Positions 35,501 to 50,500 of a stretch of 64,000 bases of DNA are shown piece after piece. The notes under the pieces were generated by a model, which saw only the letters and a program-made list of their open reading frames with translations, did not search any database and had not been told where the DNA came from. The DNA is from Pyrocephalus nanus (taxonomy: Eukaryota; Chordata; Aves; Passeriformes; Tyrannidae), in the NCBI GenBank assembly GCA_038380795.1, contig CM076259.1, forward strand, positions 28,440,977-28,504,976. Reading direction: 5' to 3'. The position numbers were made by a program, and so were the translations under genes. The first letter of the stretch is position 1. Every line of letters begins with the position of its first letter.

Positions 35501-38500
35501 TTTTTTTATGGTATCAGTGGATAAAGTGGATTTAAGATAGTTTGAGCACCTTGAAAATGCTACATTCTCTGAGTTACTGATGTTTGACAAGTTTCAGCTG
35601 TTTTCTAATAAAGGTGATGCCCTTGGCTGTGGTATCTGCTTCGACCAGCAACACAGGCCTGCAAGACTAAAAAATCTTATCTCAATCAACAGATTAGCAG
35701 AGGAAGGAAGGTGAAGGAAGTGTAGACTCTTATAACAGTACATGGAGATCCCTACTTATGCAGAGCACAGCCAAGTGCCATTCTCAGTAGACCACGAACA
35801 TCTCTGGCATGTGACATTCAATCCATTTTCTATGCAGATACTTCAGGAGAGCAGATGTGGCCCCCGCTTGGAGGAGTCCCACGGCATAAGGCCCGGGAGA
35901 AAAGAGTGGATCTAAAAAAGCTAGTTCATATGCAGGGGTTATCTCTTCCACGTGCAAAAGCTGTTCATCCAAACAAGCAGGAATTCAGGCAAAAAATGCC
36001 AGGAGGCCTGCATGTTTGAACAAGGAGCTCCTAGCTAAATTCAAACAAAAAAAAAAGAAGGATACAGAGGACAGGTAGCCTGGGAGGAACAGAGAGGCAC
36101 TGTCCAAACATGTAGACACATGGCTAGGAAAGCCAAAGCCTGCCTGGAATCACATCTGGCAACTGAGGTCAAAAGCAAGAAGGGTTTCTCTAAGTACAGA
36201 AGTGGCTAAAGGAAGACCAGAGAAAATGTGGGCCTACTGCTGGGTAGCACGGGGGTCCTGGTGACACAGGGTATCTTCTTCCCATCAGTCTTTATCAGCA
36301 AGACTAGCCTTTAGGAGCTCCAGGTCTTGCAGACCTGGGAGAAGGCTGAAGCAAGGAAGACTTTCTTCCTTGTACCAGATCAGGTGACTAAATATTTACA
36401 CAAACTATATAATTTCACAAGCCCTGGTCAGATGCATCCATCAGGGAGCTGGCTGAAGTAATTTTGAGGCCACTCGTGAAAATCTTTGAATCATAGTGGT
36501 TACTATGAGAGGGCACCTGAGAACTAGTGGAAAACAAATGTCATTCCTCTCCTCAACAAGGGCAAGAAGGAGGCAGGCAATCCTCATCTGCACCCCTGGG
36601 AAGATGGAAAAACTAATCCTGGATACCTTTTCTGGGCACACAAAGAACAAGACAGTAATTGTGAGCAGCCAGCATGGATTCTCAGAACGAAACTCAGGCT
36701 TGACCAACCTGCTAGGATGAAGTTTCTGGCTTGGTGGTGAGGGAAGAGCAGTGGATAGTGACTTCCTTGACATCAGGAAGGCATTTCACACTGTTTCCCA
36801 TGATATCCTCATGGAGAACACAGTATGGGCTTTAAGCACTGTCTCCCATAGTATCCTCACAGACAACCTGAATTTGATGAAGTGTGGGTTGGATGAGCAG
36901 ACAGTGATGTTAATTGAAAACTTCCAGAACAACTGATCCCAGACCAGTGGGAGTGGCATAGCAACAGACCAGGCAAACCACAGCAGTTGGTGACTCTCCA
37001 ACCTTGGTGATATTCAAAAGTGTTCTGGATGTGGTCATGGGCAATTTGCTGGAGGTGACCCTGACAAGCAGAAGAGTTGGAGAATATGTTCTCCAGAGGT
37101 CTCTTCGAAGCTTGGCCATTTTCTGACTCTTTCTAGGTAGTTATGTGTCTTCTTCCCCTTCTGTCTCACCCCATAATCTTCTGCAAGTATATAGTTTGAT
37201 CAACCTCAGCTGTGCCTCTAATGTTCTCTAATATGCCTCTATATTCTCTAACAGTAGCCCCAAATCTACCACTTTCACATTCACATTCTTGTTTCTCCTT
37301 TTTACCTCTTCAGGTATCCTATTTTCCTCATATTCTAAGCAAATGACACGAAGATCCTAGCTTTGTTCCACACAGCTTCCCACATATCATCTTCAAGGAA
37401 GATCAGTCTGAATACAGTATGGAAACTCCCTTCTTTACATGTTTATTATCTTATCTTTATTTTGAAAATGTCCTATGTCTTTTCTACACATTTCAATTTA
37501 GTTCTGACCCTTTCTCTAAATGCCTGAAAATACTTTAAAAGTATCTTGTATTGTCTTCTGTCATAACCTTGTACTTTACTTCCTATGGAGGAAGAGTGTT
37601 TTGTAAGGGCAAATTAATTACTTTCACTTCCCTTATCTCTATTATTAATAGTTTTTGTGTATCCATTCCACTCATATTTAATAAAGAGGAAAAAAATTCT
37701 TTAGGACAAAAGGTGCCATGTTTTACTTTGTACCTTCTATTTATGCTCGCTCAAAAGGTTTCTGTTTTCATTCAAAAAGTGGCTAAAACCCGAACTGTGA
37801 AAACAAGCATATTTTTCCTCTGCTCATGACGTAGCGATCAAGCATAGTAAAAAGAGAAACTGGAATGGCTTCTTTTTGTGGAGTGACCACAGAAATCGTT
37901 ATTAATTCCCAGTCATAGCTGGGAAAATCTGCTGAAGATGGGTAAGTTGACAAACGTTATTAATGTCACCAAGGGGAAAATGAAACCTTAAAAGAGTATT
38001 TTTGTTGTTCTACATGAATAGAAAATGAAAAAGTTAAATTCTTAGGGACCTTTGGTGAATGCTGAGGGTTGGCAATTATATCATAAATAAGCAAATACCT
38101 CATTACTTTGAGTAAATAAATAAATACTTTGTTCATGCAGAGGACAATGAGCACTTACATTCCACTTGCTTTACCTGCTGGTTTTAGCGTGGAAAAACAC
38201 AGTATGTAGCTTGTGACAGCTCTCTTCTTATTCCTTTCTTGTTTTGAACAAGAAAATACCTTGCCCATGTCCCTGCTCTTGCCAACTAAGTCTACTGTAG
38301 TCCTTCGGCTCTCTTTGGAAAAGTAAACATCTTCCAGCAATTTATCTACCTCCCTTCATAACCTCATAATCATACTTCGCATTTAATTCTTTTCCTCTTC
38401 TCACACCATTTTGCCTGAAAATCTTCTGTCAGGTCCTCTTAAATTTCCTGGCACTACCCATAACTGTCCTTGTCCCCATTCAGCCTCTTACACAAACCTT

Positions 38501-41500
38501 CAGACTGTCTAGCACTCATTTCTGCAGCGCTAAGATTTTTGGTATTGCCAGGTCCCACTGCTCTGATTCCAGCTGATGCAAAAGGCTGCTACATATCTTC
38601 TCACAGGTACAAGGCAACCTGGTCAAACAACCTTTACCCTCACATACCTCCATTAGCTCCCATAATGTCTCGATCCAGTTAAAAAGCAATCCGCTTGCTT
38701 TTAAAAGTCTATTGATTTGCTCCAACATCTGAGTCTCTGCTGTCTTTCTCTTTTCCTCTTCTTTCTAGTAATGTAACAACTGCCTGAATGAATAAGTTCA
38801 GTAGCGTGTCTCTGGCAACAGACATTACTACATGCTTCAGTACAAGGAGTAAGAAATAAAATGTACAGATATTTAACGCTGAGCACAGAGGAAGTTTCTT
38901 CAGAGTCCTTTAAATGAAAAACTGACTTCTGTCCTGAGACATTAGAAGAGATATTTGTTTACCCTGATAAGTACACTTGAAGATGTTAGAATAATTAATA
39001 AAATTTTAGTCAGTTTGGTTTTTTTTAAATAATATGGTTGGAGTTTAAGTTCTTCACATTCTTTGTGTCAAGTTCCCACCTGTGAAGAAGGTGGGATTCA
39101 TTAGAATTCATTAGAATTATGTAGTAGCCTTTCCTCAGGTAGTTCCTGCTATTTGGAACATCCTTCAAACATTTTTCTATATATCCTGACACTTCTTGAG
39201 GTATTCACCCTCAGCACTTTAAACCTGAGCTGAAAGCAATTCCTGTCTCTTGTCTCATCTCCTTACAGTTCTTCTGGTAATTAGCAGATCATATTTGCAT
39301 GTCACACTATTACTATGCAAACAGGTTTTCTTATTACTATCCAAACAGGTTTCAAGTTAAGGTTGTCTTATTACAGTAAAGGACATTTTTCAGTGCCAGC
39401 TCTTCTTATTCTGATTTAAGACACATAGTCACTGAAGAATAGGAACATCATAATCAATCTGCCACAGAAAAATGTGATTGTGTAACCAAAGGATCCCATG
39501 GCACTTTGAAGAAGGGCCAGAAGACTGTGAGGGGTAAAAAACTAAGTCTTAGACGAACAGTTTTGGAGACTAAGATGAAGAGTGAATAGGTACCATGGGA
39601 AAAAGAAAAAGTATAAATGTTCCAGCACGGAATATTGCCTAAGATACCTTTTCAGGGGCAGGTATATTTTTTGGATCAGCAATGGAAGAAACAAGAGAAC
39701 TCCAACTGAAGTATGAGTAAGCAGAATATTTGAAAACTGCCAGGATTTGAGGGTCTTTTTTTCATCATCTTTAATTCAATGGAGAGAAAATTTTTGCTAT
39801 GGCCTTTTATTCTGAAAGCTTATCTTTCTCCAGTTTGATTTTTTTTGTATTCTTCATGCTTTCCTGTACTTTTTTGCTTTCTTTCTGCATGTAAAGTCCT
39901 GAAATTTCCATCTCTGCTTGTATAATAATAATAGGAATAATAATAATTGTTATAATAACACAACAGCCACAAGCATTGCTAAAGTGAAAAGCTGCTGAAG
40001 GGATCAAAAGGAAGGGGTATGGTTGAGATAGTCCATGTGACGGAGGAAGCAGGGCCTTGTTAGTATGAGCTGTCACTACAAATCGAGGGCAGCTCATCTC
40101 AGGCTCACTCCTAACAATCCTGAGAAAGAGGAAGGAAAAAAACCCTGCAACCAAACACAAAAAAAAGAAGCCACTCAGTACTCATGGCTGTTTAAGAAAG
40201 TTGGTCTCCCTTGAAACTGCTTCAGTGCAAAGGAGAGGCACCTTAGAGAGAAACACCCACACACCCAAGACACCCAGAGATGCCTGGAGGAATAGGAGTG
40301 GTCAGAAAAATCAAACAGAAGCAAAAGAATAGCGTAGATTTGGTGATTCTGGGAAGGAAGAGGAAGTAGCTGCTCAATTAAATTATCTCCGATATAGATG
40401 AAGAAGGTTGAGATGAGAAGTATGAAGAAAGAGAATTCTGCAGGATGTTAATAGAACACCCACCTGTCTCCAGGAAAAGCAAAGGAACTGCCTGGAATTA
40501 CCATAAAATTGCCCAGGCACATTTTACTGTAAACAAAAACTGATCACCCACTTGCAGCCAGTCTTTTAAGGGGACCAGGTATCCTATAGATGCTCTGCTA
40601 CTCAGCGTCTGTCAGGTAACATTTCAGATGTTGTCAATCCCTTGGCATCTCCAAACAGTAGGAAATTCCCTTTCTTTCCATATGATAGAAGGAGAAATGA
40701 TAAGATGTGATTTAACCAAGATCATGATGCCATATCTGGTATCACAGCACTTTCCTTGAGATTTATCAAAACACTTGTTTTGCAGGGGTTTCCACATGAC
40801 ACTCTGGAATCTCATTTGGGATTTGTTTCAGTTTAACATCTACACAACTCTAAATGTTTGCAGACATTTTCTATCACTCAGTTCAAAATGTTCCCCCTCT
40901 TTCTCCTCCTCGTCACATTACTCCTCATTATATCCTCTTAAACAAGCTGTGTACAATTCCTCTCCATATTAGCTTATACATGCTTGTAAAAAACAACATA
41001 TGCCCAGTCTCTTAATGCTGACATTTAGCAGAACTCTATGCCTGTACATATGTAGCTCTCTCCAGCTCCAGTCCCTGTAGATGGTGTTTACAGGAAATCA
41101 GAATTCGTCTGACTGCCCACACAAGCCATTAGTATCTTGGTTTAGTCATCCCGATGGTTTAGTTACTAGTTACAAGGATCACAACATCTTTGAATATAAC
41201 TGTACAACACATTTGAATAATTCTATCATGTAAAAAGCCAAAAAAAAGTTTCTTATTAGTAGGAGAATAGTATTCCAAGACCACGTATCAGAACAGCAGT
41301 GTTGAAAAGGCAAGAACAGGGAAGAAGAAAATACATGTCATGCAGAAGAGCACAGAGCAATTTCAATAAAACGGGAATGGTGATATTGCTTCTGGATATT
41401 TTATCAAACTCCATTTAACGGCTCTCCAGGTATTGTAAAACCATGGTTGTCATATCCTGTTATGACCCACCAGACTACACAATATTAACACATGCCATCC

Positions 41501-44500
41501 CAGGAATATGTACATTTAGGTGATGAGAAAATATTGTATACATTCTTTCTTGTCATACAGCACCCCTCTGTAATTTTAACTGTACCTTCATCTTTAGACA
41601 GTGCTTATCTGTTTTTCTACTTCCTTATTTTATTATGCAGAAAGGCAAAGGTGTATGGATTTGATGAAATACTCAATACCTCTTGTTAAAATGCAGTAGA
41701 GTATGACTGAAATGAGGAGAATGGATGGTGGAATACAGGAACAAGAGAGGATAGAAAACCAGAGTATCTCAAAACACAGAAAGACAGAAAAGAAATGTGA
41801 ATGGTGGAAAATGCTAGAAAGTCTGAAGAATAAGAAGATGAAATGGAGAAAAGTAGGAGATAGAGAAGATGAAGAGGAAATGAAGAAATGCTTGCTAAGG
41901 CCTGCTCTGGCAAGCTGATGCTCGTAAAATCCCTGTCAAACCCTGGCAGTGTCCCCTCTCCTGCACAGTGAAACCACATGCTTTGTCTGACATGCAGAGC
42001 TACATCTCCCATTGGCGTCTTCTCCAGGGCAGCTTTTTCCTCAACAATCACATCAGCTGCTATACTCATTTTTCTGCCAAGAGGGGAAGAATGGAAAGCC
42101 CATTCAGAGAAGGAATGAATGAATGAGAAGGGCAGAAGTGAAACTGTGAAGCTGGCATGGCAGGATAAAAAGGGGCAAAACACACAAGTAAAAAGACAAA
42201 GCTCTAGGATTCAAAAGATAAAAGCAAATCAAGTGAGAGAAGTAGAAATTCTGGGACTCAGACACAGGGGTCTCCTCACCTGACTGGCTGGTGCTAACAT
42301 TGATGGTGGCATAGTGGGGTGCTTCTGAACTCAATTCAGTCACCAAGTTGACAGCCTGGATCTCAAAGGTGTACTGCACACGGGCAAGGAGGTTGGAGAC
42401 CTGCACGCGGCTTTCTGTCAGGCCCACTTGGCGTGGTTCAAATTGAACACTGTCCCCACAGCGCACACACGGCCCCGAGGACCCGGCTGGGCACACTTTG
42501 CAGATGACATTGAAGAAAACATCCTTGCGGCCACCCAGGTCCCTCGGAAGGCGCCAGGTCAGGAGCACGTTGGAGCCAACAATTTCATAGCTAAGGTCAC
42601 GAGGAGCAGAAGGGATGCCTAGAAGACAGAATGAAAGATCAAAACCCCATGAAAGAATGGGAAATAGGTGGGGGAGGGGAGAAGTCAAAGCAAAGGGAAA
42701 AGAGCAGAAAAAAAAGTTGCTTTTTCTTCTCATTCTTATTCTTCTCCAGTTGTTTCTCAGAACAAGGCTAAGAAAAACATATTCTTTGCTAGATCAAGCA
42801 CACACATTAACAAAGGAGCAACTGCATTATCACATTTCAGAGAAATTATAAAGAAGGGTCTTTGTTTCAAGGGTGTGACTTTTTCATTTCCCTAAAAGAA
42901 TATTGTTTAGGGAAATGTAAGTCCTTTGAAATTTTATGCAAGCTTAGTAAATATATGTCTCTAGTGAGATCTTGAATTCTCTCCTTTGGCATCTAATATC
43001 CTTCAGTTAGCCTGTTCCATTTATTGCAGGAACTGGACACCAATTTCCCTGTGATTATTCCTGATGCCAGCCAGATTCCTCAATGGCAATGGGGTTAAAC
43101 TCTGACAGCTGAAATACTGCCCATTCTGTGCATTCAACACTTCCCCTGCAGTCACAGTGAAGAGAAGGAGGAAAATGCAGAGGGTCAGAAGAAGGTATGG
43201 GGATGAGAATGGGACAGAACACTGCAGCTGAAAACTGAAAAGTTCAGAGAGGTAAAATAGGCAGCATTACTGCACTGCTAAACCTGGGCACAGACACAAA
43301 GCAAGAGGGGAAGGGCAGGGACAGAGAGGCTCAGTAATAGGGAGGGGCAAGGAAAACATTATTTACAGAACATTTCCCTCTGAAGGCTGTAATGAAATCC
43401 AAGAATCCTCCTTCTCACCACTGGTCTGTAGTCAAGAAATATTGATGAAAGAGCAAAACATTTTCCTTGTCTAACACTAAGCAGTGTAAAGGATGTCATC
43501 CTCTATTAGTACAAGTGCATGAGGTCTTTCGGGGGGAACTCTCTGGATGCAATTTAGTTCATTGCTGGAGCATTTGAGTATTTCCAATAGCTATATTTCC
43601 CATGTTGTTAAAAATATAAATTATGTTGGAAAATTGCACACAGAAGACTGTTAAATAATGTATTACTGAAAGATGAAGTATTTGTACATCATGAAATGCC
43701 AGAATTATGTTTTGTTTTTTGATCTTAGCTGGGCCCACTCAACATTTGCACTGTGGTATAGCATTTAATTGCATGATCATGCACTAGTTTTCCCTGAGCA
43801 TTCTTACTACAGTCAATGCAAAAGATAGACAACGGCTCAGGAAAAAATAATCCCTGCGAATTACAGGTTGCTTGATGCTGGCTGCTGAAGGTGGATTCTG
43901 TGCAGTATAGGAAGCAAGGGATTACAGAAAAAAAACCACAATCACATCTCCTAATTTCTGAGTATTTAACTTCTGAGCCATATAGTGTTTCCCTGTCATT
44001 TCTACAAAGTTCAAGGGTGATGCTTGACATATTATTTAAGTTATATTTTGAGTGCTAATAGGTATCTTTATTTAATTTTCTGCATCTACTTATTCTTTCT
44101 GGACCTATTAATAGTCAATGACTGCAAAATGTCATTACTGATAAGAACCACTGAGAAGCTAATGGAAAAACAAACGATATTTCCATAAATAAAATTGACA
44201 GAATTTGAATTCTATGCAATAAATATGGTCTTCACACTTTGAATGAGAAAGGGAAGAAAATATTGGTTAACTCCTTCAATGAATATCTTGTGCATGAAAT
44301 GAATTTAGCACTTCACGAGAAATTAGTATGCCATTCTCTCATGAAAAGCTGTACCTTCTGCATACTTGCAATGGAATTATTTAAGATTGCATCAGTCATC
44401 TACAATTTGACATTTTTTAATTTCTGAAATCTAGTATTGCAACACGCCAGTATTCTCAAAACACAGTTTCACCAATGTATCAGCATTGTAAAAAGCATGT

Positions 44501-47500
44501 AGGAACACTTCTGCTCTGTCATCTACATTCAGTGAGTGGATATACCCTGTAGTCAACTGCAGGAGCAAAGGGAAGTTTTGGATTATTCCAGCGGTCTTGA
44601 GGAGAGGTGAATTGCAACTCCTCTGAATCATTTGGGCACATCCTGTCTCATTAACTGCCCTTCTTGCTTTCAAACATTTTGTCCAAATACTTACCAGTGC
44701 AGGGAGCATCAGAATTGTCTGAAGCTGATCGATAGTAGCGGTTCTGACACACACATTCACGGGAACCTGGCAGTGGAGCGTGGCTGTGGGCAGGGCACAG
44801 ATGGCAGGGGTCATCTCCTACAGACACTTTAAAGAAGCCAAGTGGACAGGCTAAAGATGAGGAAAATGAGAGAGGCAAAAGCAGGAGAATTATTAAATCA
44901 GATTTCAGAAACATCATTGCAATCTTATTACATTTAACTTGTGCTGCTTTTGCATGGAGAAGTTATTACACAGAGTAGCTGCTGCTGGTTTTGGTGCTTT
45001 CTGGAGCATGTATTATTCAAGTTGCAATTTTGAAACAATTAATTTTATTCTATATTTAAGTCCTTAAATTGATTCACTGGCAGATGAAAGAGAACCAGTC
45101 CAGAGATAGCTTTGCCATCTGAAACAATGGTCTTCTCATTACTCATTCAAAGAGCTTTAAAATTGGAGAAGCCAAAGAGCACAGCCATGTCATTGTTTGG
45201 AAATATCATTATTAGTTTATTAGTTTTATTATTAGTTCCATGTATTGCCCACATCCACTTCCCCCCACCAACACACCTATAATAATTACTTAAAGTAGTA
45301 TACACTACCATGGCTGATTTTACATCAAAATGAAGGGCAGACACTAAGATTGGCAGTCCTATTGTTTTCCTGTAGACCTGAAAACTTCCCAGTAATGGAT
45401 AAAAGCATCTTAATTAGTCAAATTTTATCCGCAAATGCATAGAAACATGTATATGCAACAAGCTGAAACAAGGATGGAAATCCATCCTACAGGGAAAGAA
45501 AATACAAAAATAATAACATTAACAATCTGGGAGTATGGCACATTCTAGGTTTGGCAAAGATGCTATGCTGTATTACCTAATAGGAGGTGCTGGTACCTTA
45601 CATTGAAGTGCTAGGGTATAGCTTTTACCATTTTTATCTAAGTTTTATGTAAGTTTTCTGAAGTTGATTTTCTATAAATAGATCTATACATAGATCTATA
45701 AATAGATCCAGCTCTTTTAGATTTTATGGACTAATAAGCTCAGGTGAAAGTTCATTTGCAGACTGACATTTGGTTAGCTAACTTCACAATAAAAAGCATT
45801 TACAAGGAATGGGACCCTTTAGATAGACCCCAGAAGAACATTTGATGTCAAAACACACAAAGGACACCCTCAAGAGAGCAAATTGTTCTAGTGGTTACCA
45901 GAAGCAGAATATTCCCAAGGACTGTGGATAGCAAAAAATTATCTGATAAAAGAAAATATGTAAGAGAAGAATATTGTATACAGGTGTTATATGAAATTAG
46001 GATCAGATGTGTTCAATTCCCTTTGCAGTTACAGGCGCAGTCCAGACGTAACAGCCCATAACATCTGTGGAGTCCCATCAGCTCTATACCTCTTTTTCAG
46101 CATATTACTTCATCTTCTCTCTCAGAATTCTTCTTGGCTGAAGAGCAACCTCCATATGTACAGTGATAAGAGTGGATAAGACCTGGAACAGGTCAGACTG
46201 TAAAAGGGAGTTTAATAACTCTGAAAGATAGCTATTAAATAGGAGAACACTGGTTCTTCCAAGCACTCAAAAACTGACAAAATTCAATGTGATACACTGC
46301 TATTCAGTGTGTGATACACTGCTAAAAGGGAAGAAGAGACTGGAATTTTTTCATATGATGCATGATGCTAAGAAAAGAGCAACTGCCTTTGCTTCAGGCC
46401 TGTATCCAGTAGAAAATCAAATTGTTCTTATATGGAGAGATATAAGATGCCCTGATGGACAAAAAAAAAAAAAAAAAGTAAGATTTTGTCCACTTTATGA
46501 ATTATACCCCTTTCACTCAGTTTAAGGCTCTGCTAACAAGCCACAAACGTAGAATATAATTTTCCACACTAATTGGCAAATGCATCTGCAATGAAGCTTA
46601 TGAGTGTTTGCACCTGTGCTGAAACTATGAGTATTATGTATTGGAAGTTCTCATTCAACTCACTGCAGCATCATTCAACTAAAATTCACCAGTTCCAGGG
46701 ATCTTTATTTATTTCAAACTTGAGAATGCTGAACTGAATGTGAATTTTTTTTTCTTACAAGTAATTTTATCTTATTTGTTTTTTCTTGCATCAAACTCCT
46801 TCTCAAGCTTTTGTCAAGGCTTAGAACTAATGGCACATTCATTCCACTTGTCAAGGTAGACACTGTAGAAGATTTCTTTTCTTTCATTTGGTACTACAGC
46901 CTGTTATCAAGTGGGACAACAACCTTGCTGCTGGTCACAGTAGTGAAAATTAATAGGTAATGGTAATGTCTGTCATCTATGTGATGCTAGAAGGAAATCT
47001 GTAGAGGATATGGACTTTACCCCTGCAGTACAAAACCATATTTACCCTACAAGGACATTGCTAGGAGAATTCAGGTAGGTTCATATTTAGCCCAACTGCA
47101 AATCATATGGAAAGCCAGCAAAGCCGTGAATTTTTCTGGAATTTAGTAAATAGAATTTATTTAAAAATAAATACACTGTGTCAGAAATAAACAAATATTT
47201 ATTTTTACACAGTTCTTTGAAGTCTACCAGCAGGTTGCTGTTGAGCCTGGGGATGCAGGGATGAGGTCTGCAGGGATGGCACACTATTGATGAATTAGAC
47301 AAAGATAGTAAGCAAAAGTGCAATGTTGTAGGTTTTATGTAAAGGAACACAAATGTAGCACCTTGATAAAGAAAGCCAGTTTATATAAGGTAGAACAAGT
47401 CTATTGCTTAAAAGGCCATGCAAGATTTCAGCAATGGTACGGGCAGTCACTCCAAGTGACTATAAGCGCTTTGGAATAGGTATGTGTAACAAATACTAGA

Positions 47501-50500
47501 GATCAAACACCTACATCTGTTCTTCCTTATTTGCTTCACAAAATCTAATTTTATCATCCATGCTCCATGCTTGACATTATATGCCTGAATCATGTGTAAA
47601 GGTGTGCTATTGTTCTCTCCCTAGAACTGCCAGTGTGACTGGTGTCACACTTAGGCGATTTCTTGCTACCTGTGAGCTCTTTTACTCATTGAGGCAGCAT
47701 CTGTTTTTGAATGCAGTTCTGGAACTGCAAAAGTCAGTGAATGAAGAATTGTTTATTTATGCTGAAAAGATATGACAGCCTGAAAACAGGTGACTTTACA
47801 GTAAATTACAGGTTACAAGAGCAATACACAAATTACAGTAGCAGACTTCCGAGAAAAACTTCCAATATGAGTAACAGACAAAAAAGAAGGGGAAAAAAAA
47901 GGCCTAACTATATTTAAGAAGGAACCTGGCCTGTTTCTGAAGTGATTTTGTGATACAGGTACTATTCAGAGCAAAGTAGCAGACAATGTAAACATTTCCA
48001 ATGTCTCCACACCCAACACTCCCTTGTCCTGTATTCAACTTCAGCAGAGTGTGAAGTAGACACATAGGCTCTTCTATAGTAAGCACTCCACCACAGCTCA
48101 GTACACTGAACAAATAAAACTTCATTGCAGCTGTTTCACCAAAACCCCACAAATTTTACTAATGTCTTGCCTGGAGGCCTCGAATAGATTGGTATCTTGT
48201 CTACACCAGGGTGTCTCAGAGGGCTTTAGATGCTTATCTGTGAAAAACTGAATGGAGCTAGAGCTGACAGCTGGAATTAGCCTCCCATTCAGAGGCACTG
48301 ATCCTCAAGGGGGACTTCAATCACCCTAATATCTGCTGGAGGAGGAAGGGCTTAAGTGATCCAGGAAGTTCTGGGACGCATCAGCAACTACTTCCTGACC
48401 CAAGGAATAGAGGAGGCAATGAGGGAGCTGCTCCTTGGATCTTATGCTCACAAAGAAGGGCTCACTGGTGATGTGAAGGCTGAAGGCAGCCTGGGCTTCA
48501 CTGACCATGAGATGGTGGAGTTCAAGATCCTGAGGTCAGTGAGCAAAGCAAAAAAAGGAGCTCACTCTTGGAGAGCAGATGTGACTCCCTTGGTGGTCTG
48601 GAGGAGTCCCAAGACATAAGGTCTGAGAGGAAAGAGTGGGTCCAAAAAAGCTAGTTCATCCACATGGGTTATCTCTTCTACGTGCAAAAGCTATTCATCC
48701 CAACAAGCAGGAATTCAGGCAAAAAATGCCAGGAGGCCTGCATGTTTGAACAAGGAGCTCCTAGCTAAACTCAAACAACAAAAAAAGGAAGGATACAGAG
48801 GGGGGAAGCATGGACAGGTAACCTGGGAGGAACAGAGAGGCACTGTCCAAACATGTAGACACATGGCTAGGAAAGCCAAAGCCTGCCTGGAATTACTGAG
48901 GTCAAAAGCAAGAAGGGTTTCTCTAAGTACAGAAGTGGCTAAAGGAAGACCAGAGAAAATGTGGGCCTACTTCTGGGTGGCACAGGGGGCCTGGTGACAC
49001 AGGGTATCTTCTTCCCATCAGTCTTTATCAGCAAGACTGGCCTTTAGGAGCTCCAGGCCCTGCAGACCTGGGAGAAGGCTGAAGCAAGGAAGACTTTCTT
49101 CCTCATATGAGATCAGTTTGCATAAATATATAGGTGACTAATATTTTGGCAAACTACATAATTCCACAAGCCCTAATGGGATGCATCCATCAGGGAAGCT
49201 GGCTGAAGTAATTTTGAGGCCACTCTTGATAATCTTTGAATGAGTGTGGTCATGATGAGAGGTGCTTGAGTAATAGCATGCAGCTTAGGCTCACCTTCAT
49301 CCTTGGGATGATGACGGAACAACTAATCCTGGATACCTTTTCTGGGCACACGAAGGACAAGAAAGTAATTGTGAGAGCCAGCATGGATTCTCAGAAGGAA
49401 ACTCAGGCTTGACCAACCTGCTAGGATGAAGTTTCTGGTTTGGTAGATAAGGGGAGAGCAGTGGATAGTGACTTCCTTGACATTAGGAAGGCGTTCCACA
49501 CCACTTCCCATGATATCCTCATGGAGAGCGCAGTATGGGCTTTAAGCATTGTCTCCCATAGTATCCCCACAGACAACCTGAATTTGATGAAGTGTGGGCT
49601 GGATGAGCAGACAGTGAGGTTAACTGAAAACTTCCTGAACAACTGAACCCAGAGGGTGATGAACAGTGGCATGAAGTTTAGATAGAGGCCAGCATCTAGT
49701 GGTGCACTGCAGGCCTCAGTACTGGGTCCATTATTGTTCAACATCTTCATTAATGAAATGGATGATGAGTGTACCCTCAGCAAGTGTGCTGATGACAAAA
49801 GACTGGTAGCAGCGGCTGATACACCAGCAGGCTGTGTTGCCATGCAGAGGGACCTTGAGAACCTGGAAAAATGCACTGAGAAGATCCTCATGAAGTTTAG
49901 CAAGGAGAAGTGCAAACTCCTGCACTTGGGAAGAAATAAATCCATGAACTAGTACATGACAACCTGGAAATCAGCACTGCAGAAAGCATTCTGGAGGTCC
50001 TGGGGGACACCAAGTCATAGGGGACCTAGCAATGTATCCTTGTGACTAAGAAAGCTAAAATGGTATCCTGGGCTGTATTAGGGGAACTGGTGTCAGCAGG
50101 TCAAGGGAGGTGATCTTTCCCTTCTACTCAGCTTTGGTGAGGCCACACTTGGAGTCCTGTGTCTAATTCTGGACTTCCCAGTAAACTAGAGACACTGACA
50201 TATTGGAGAGAATCTAGCAAAGGACCACAAAGATGCTTAAGGGAATGGAGTGTTTTTCACAGAAGGAGGACCTGGAAGAATTGGGATTGCTCAGCCTGGA
50301 GAAGGCTTCCAGAAATCTCATGAATGTGCACAAATACTTGAAGGGAGGATGCATAGAGGACAGAGCTAGGCTCTTTCAAGTGTTGCTCAGTGACAGGTCC
50401 AGAGGTGAAGAGCACAAACTGAATCACAGGAAGTTCCCTCTGAACACATGGAAACACTTTTTACCGTGAGGGTGACTAAGCATTGGAGCAGGTTACCCAG

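Larger units (their letters stand above)
31532..42279 (-). other. EPHB6 intron 5
   Basis: 10.7-kb intron between the two FN3 domains. It holds a CR1 tail with an expanded pentanucleotide array (about 35105-35294) and a 1.3-kb CR1 fragment (35848-37125). The rest (31.5-35.1 and 37.1-42.3 kb) is AT-rich and featureless by eye. A 165-codon minus-strand open frame at 41686-42183 lies just past the exon 5 donor; I found no domain in it. Confidence 0.8.

Noticed and set aside
42104..42733. 209-codon open frame as a gene
   Set aside because: Exon 5 (42280-42618) with intron sequence on both sides that stays open by chance.
49734..49952. Possible active reverse transcriptase
   Set aside because: CR1 remnant: the catalytic box reads ADDK and the frame is broken on both sides.
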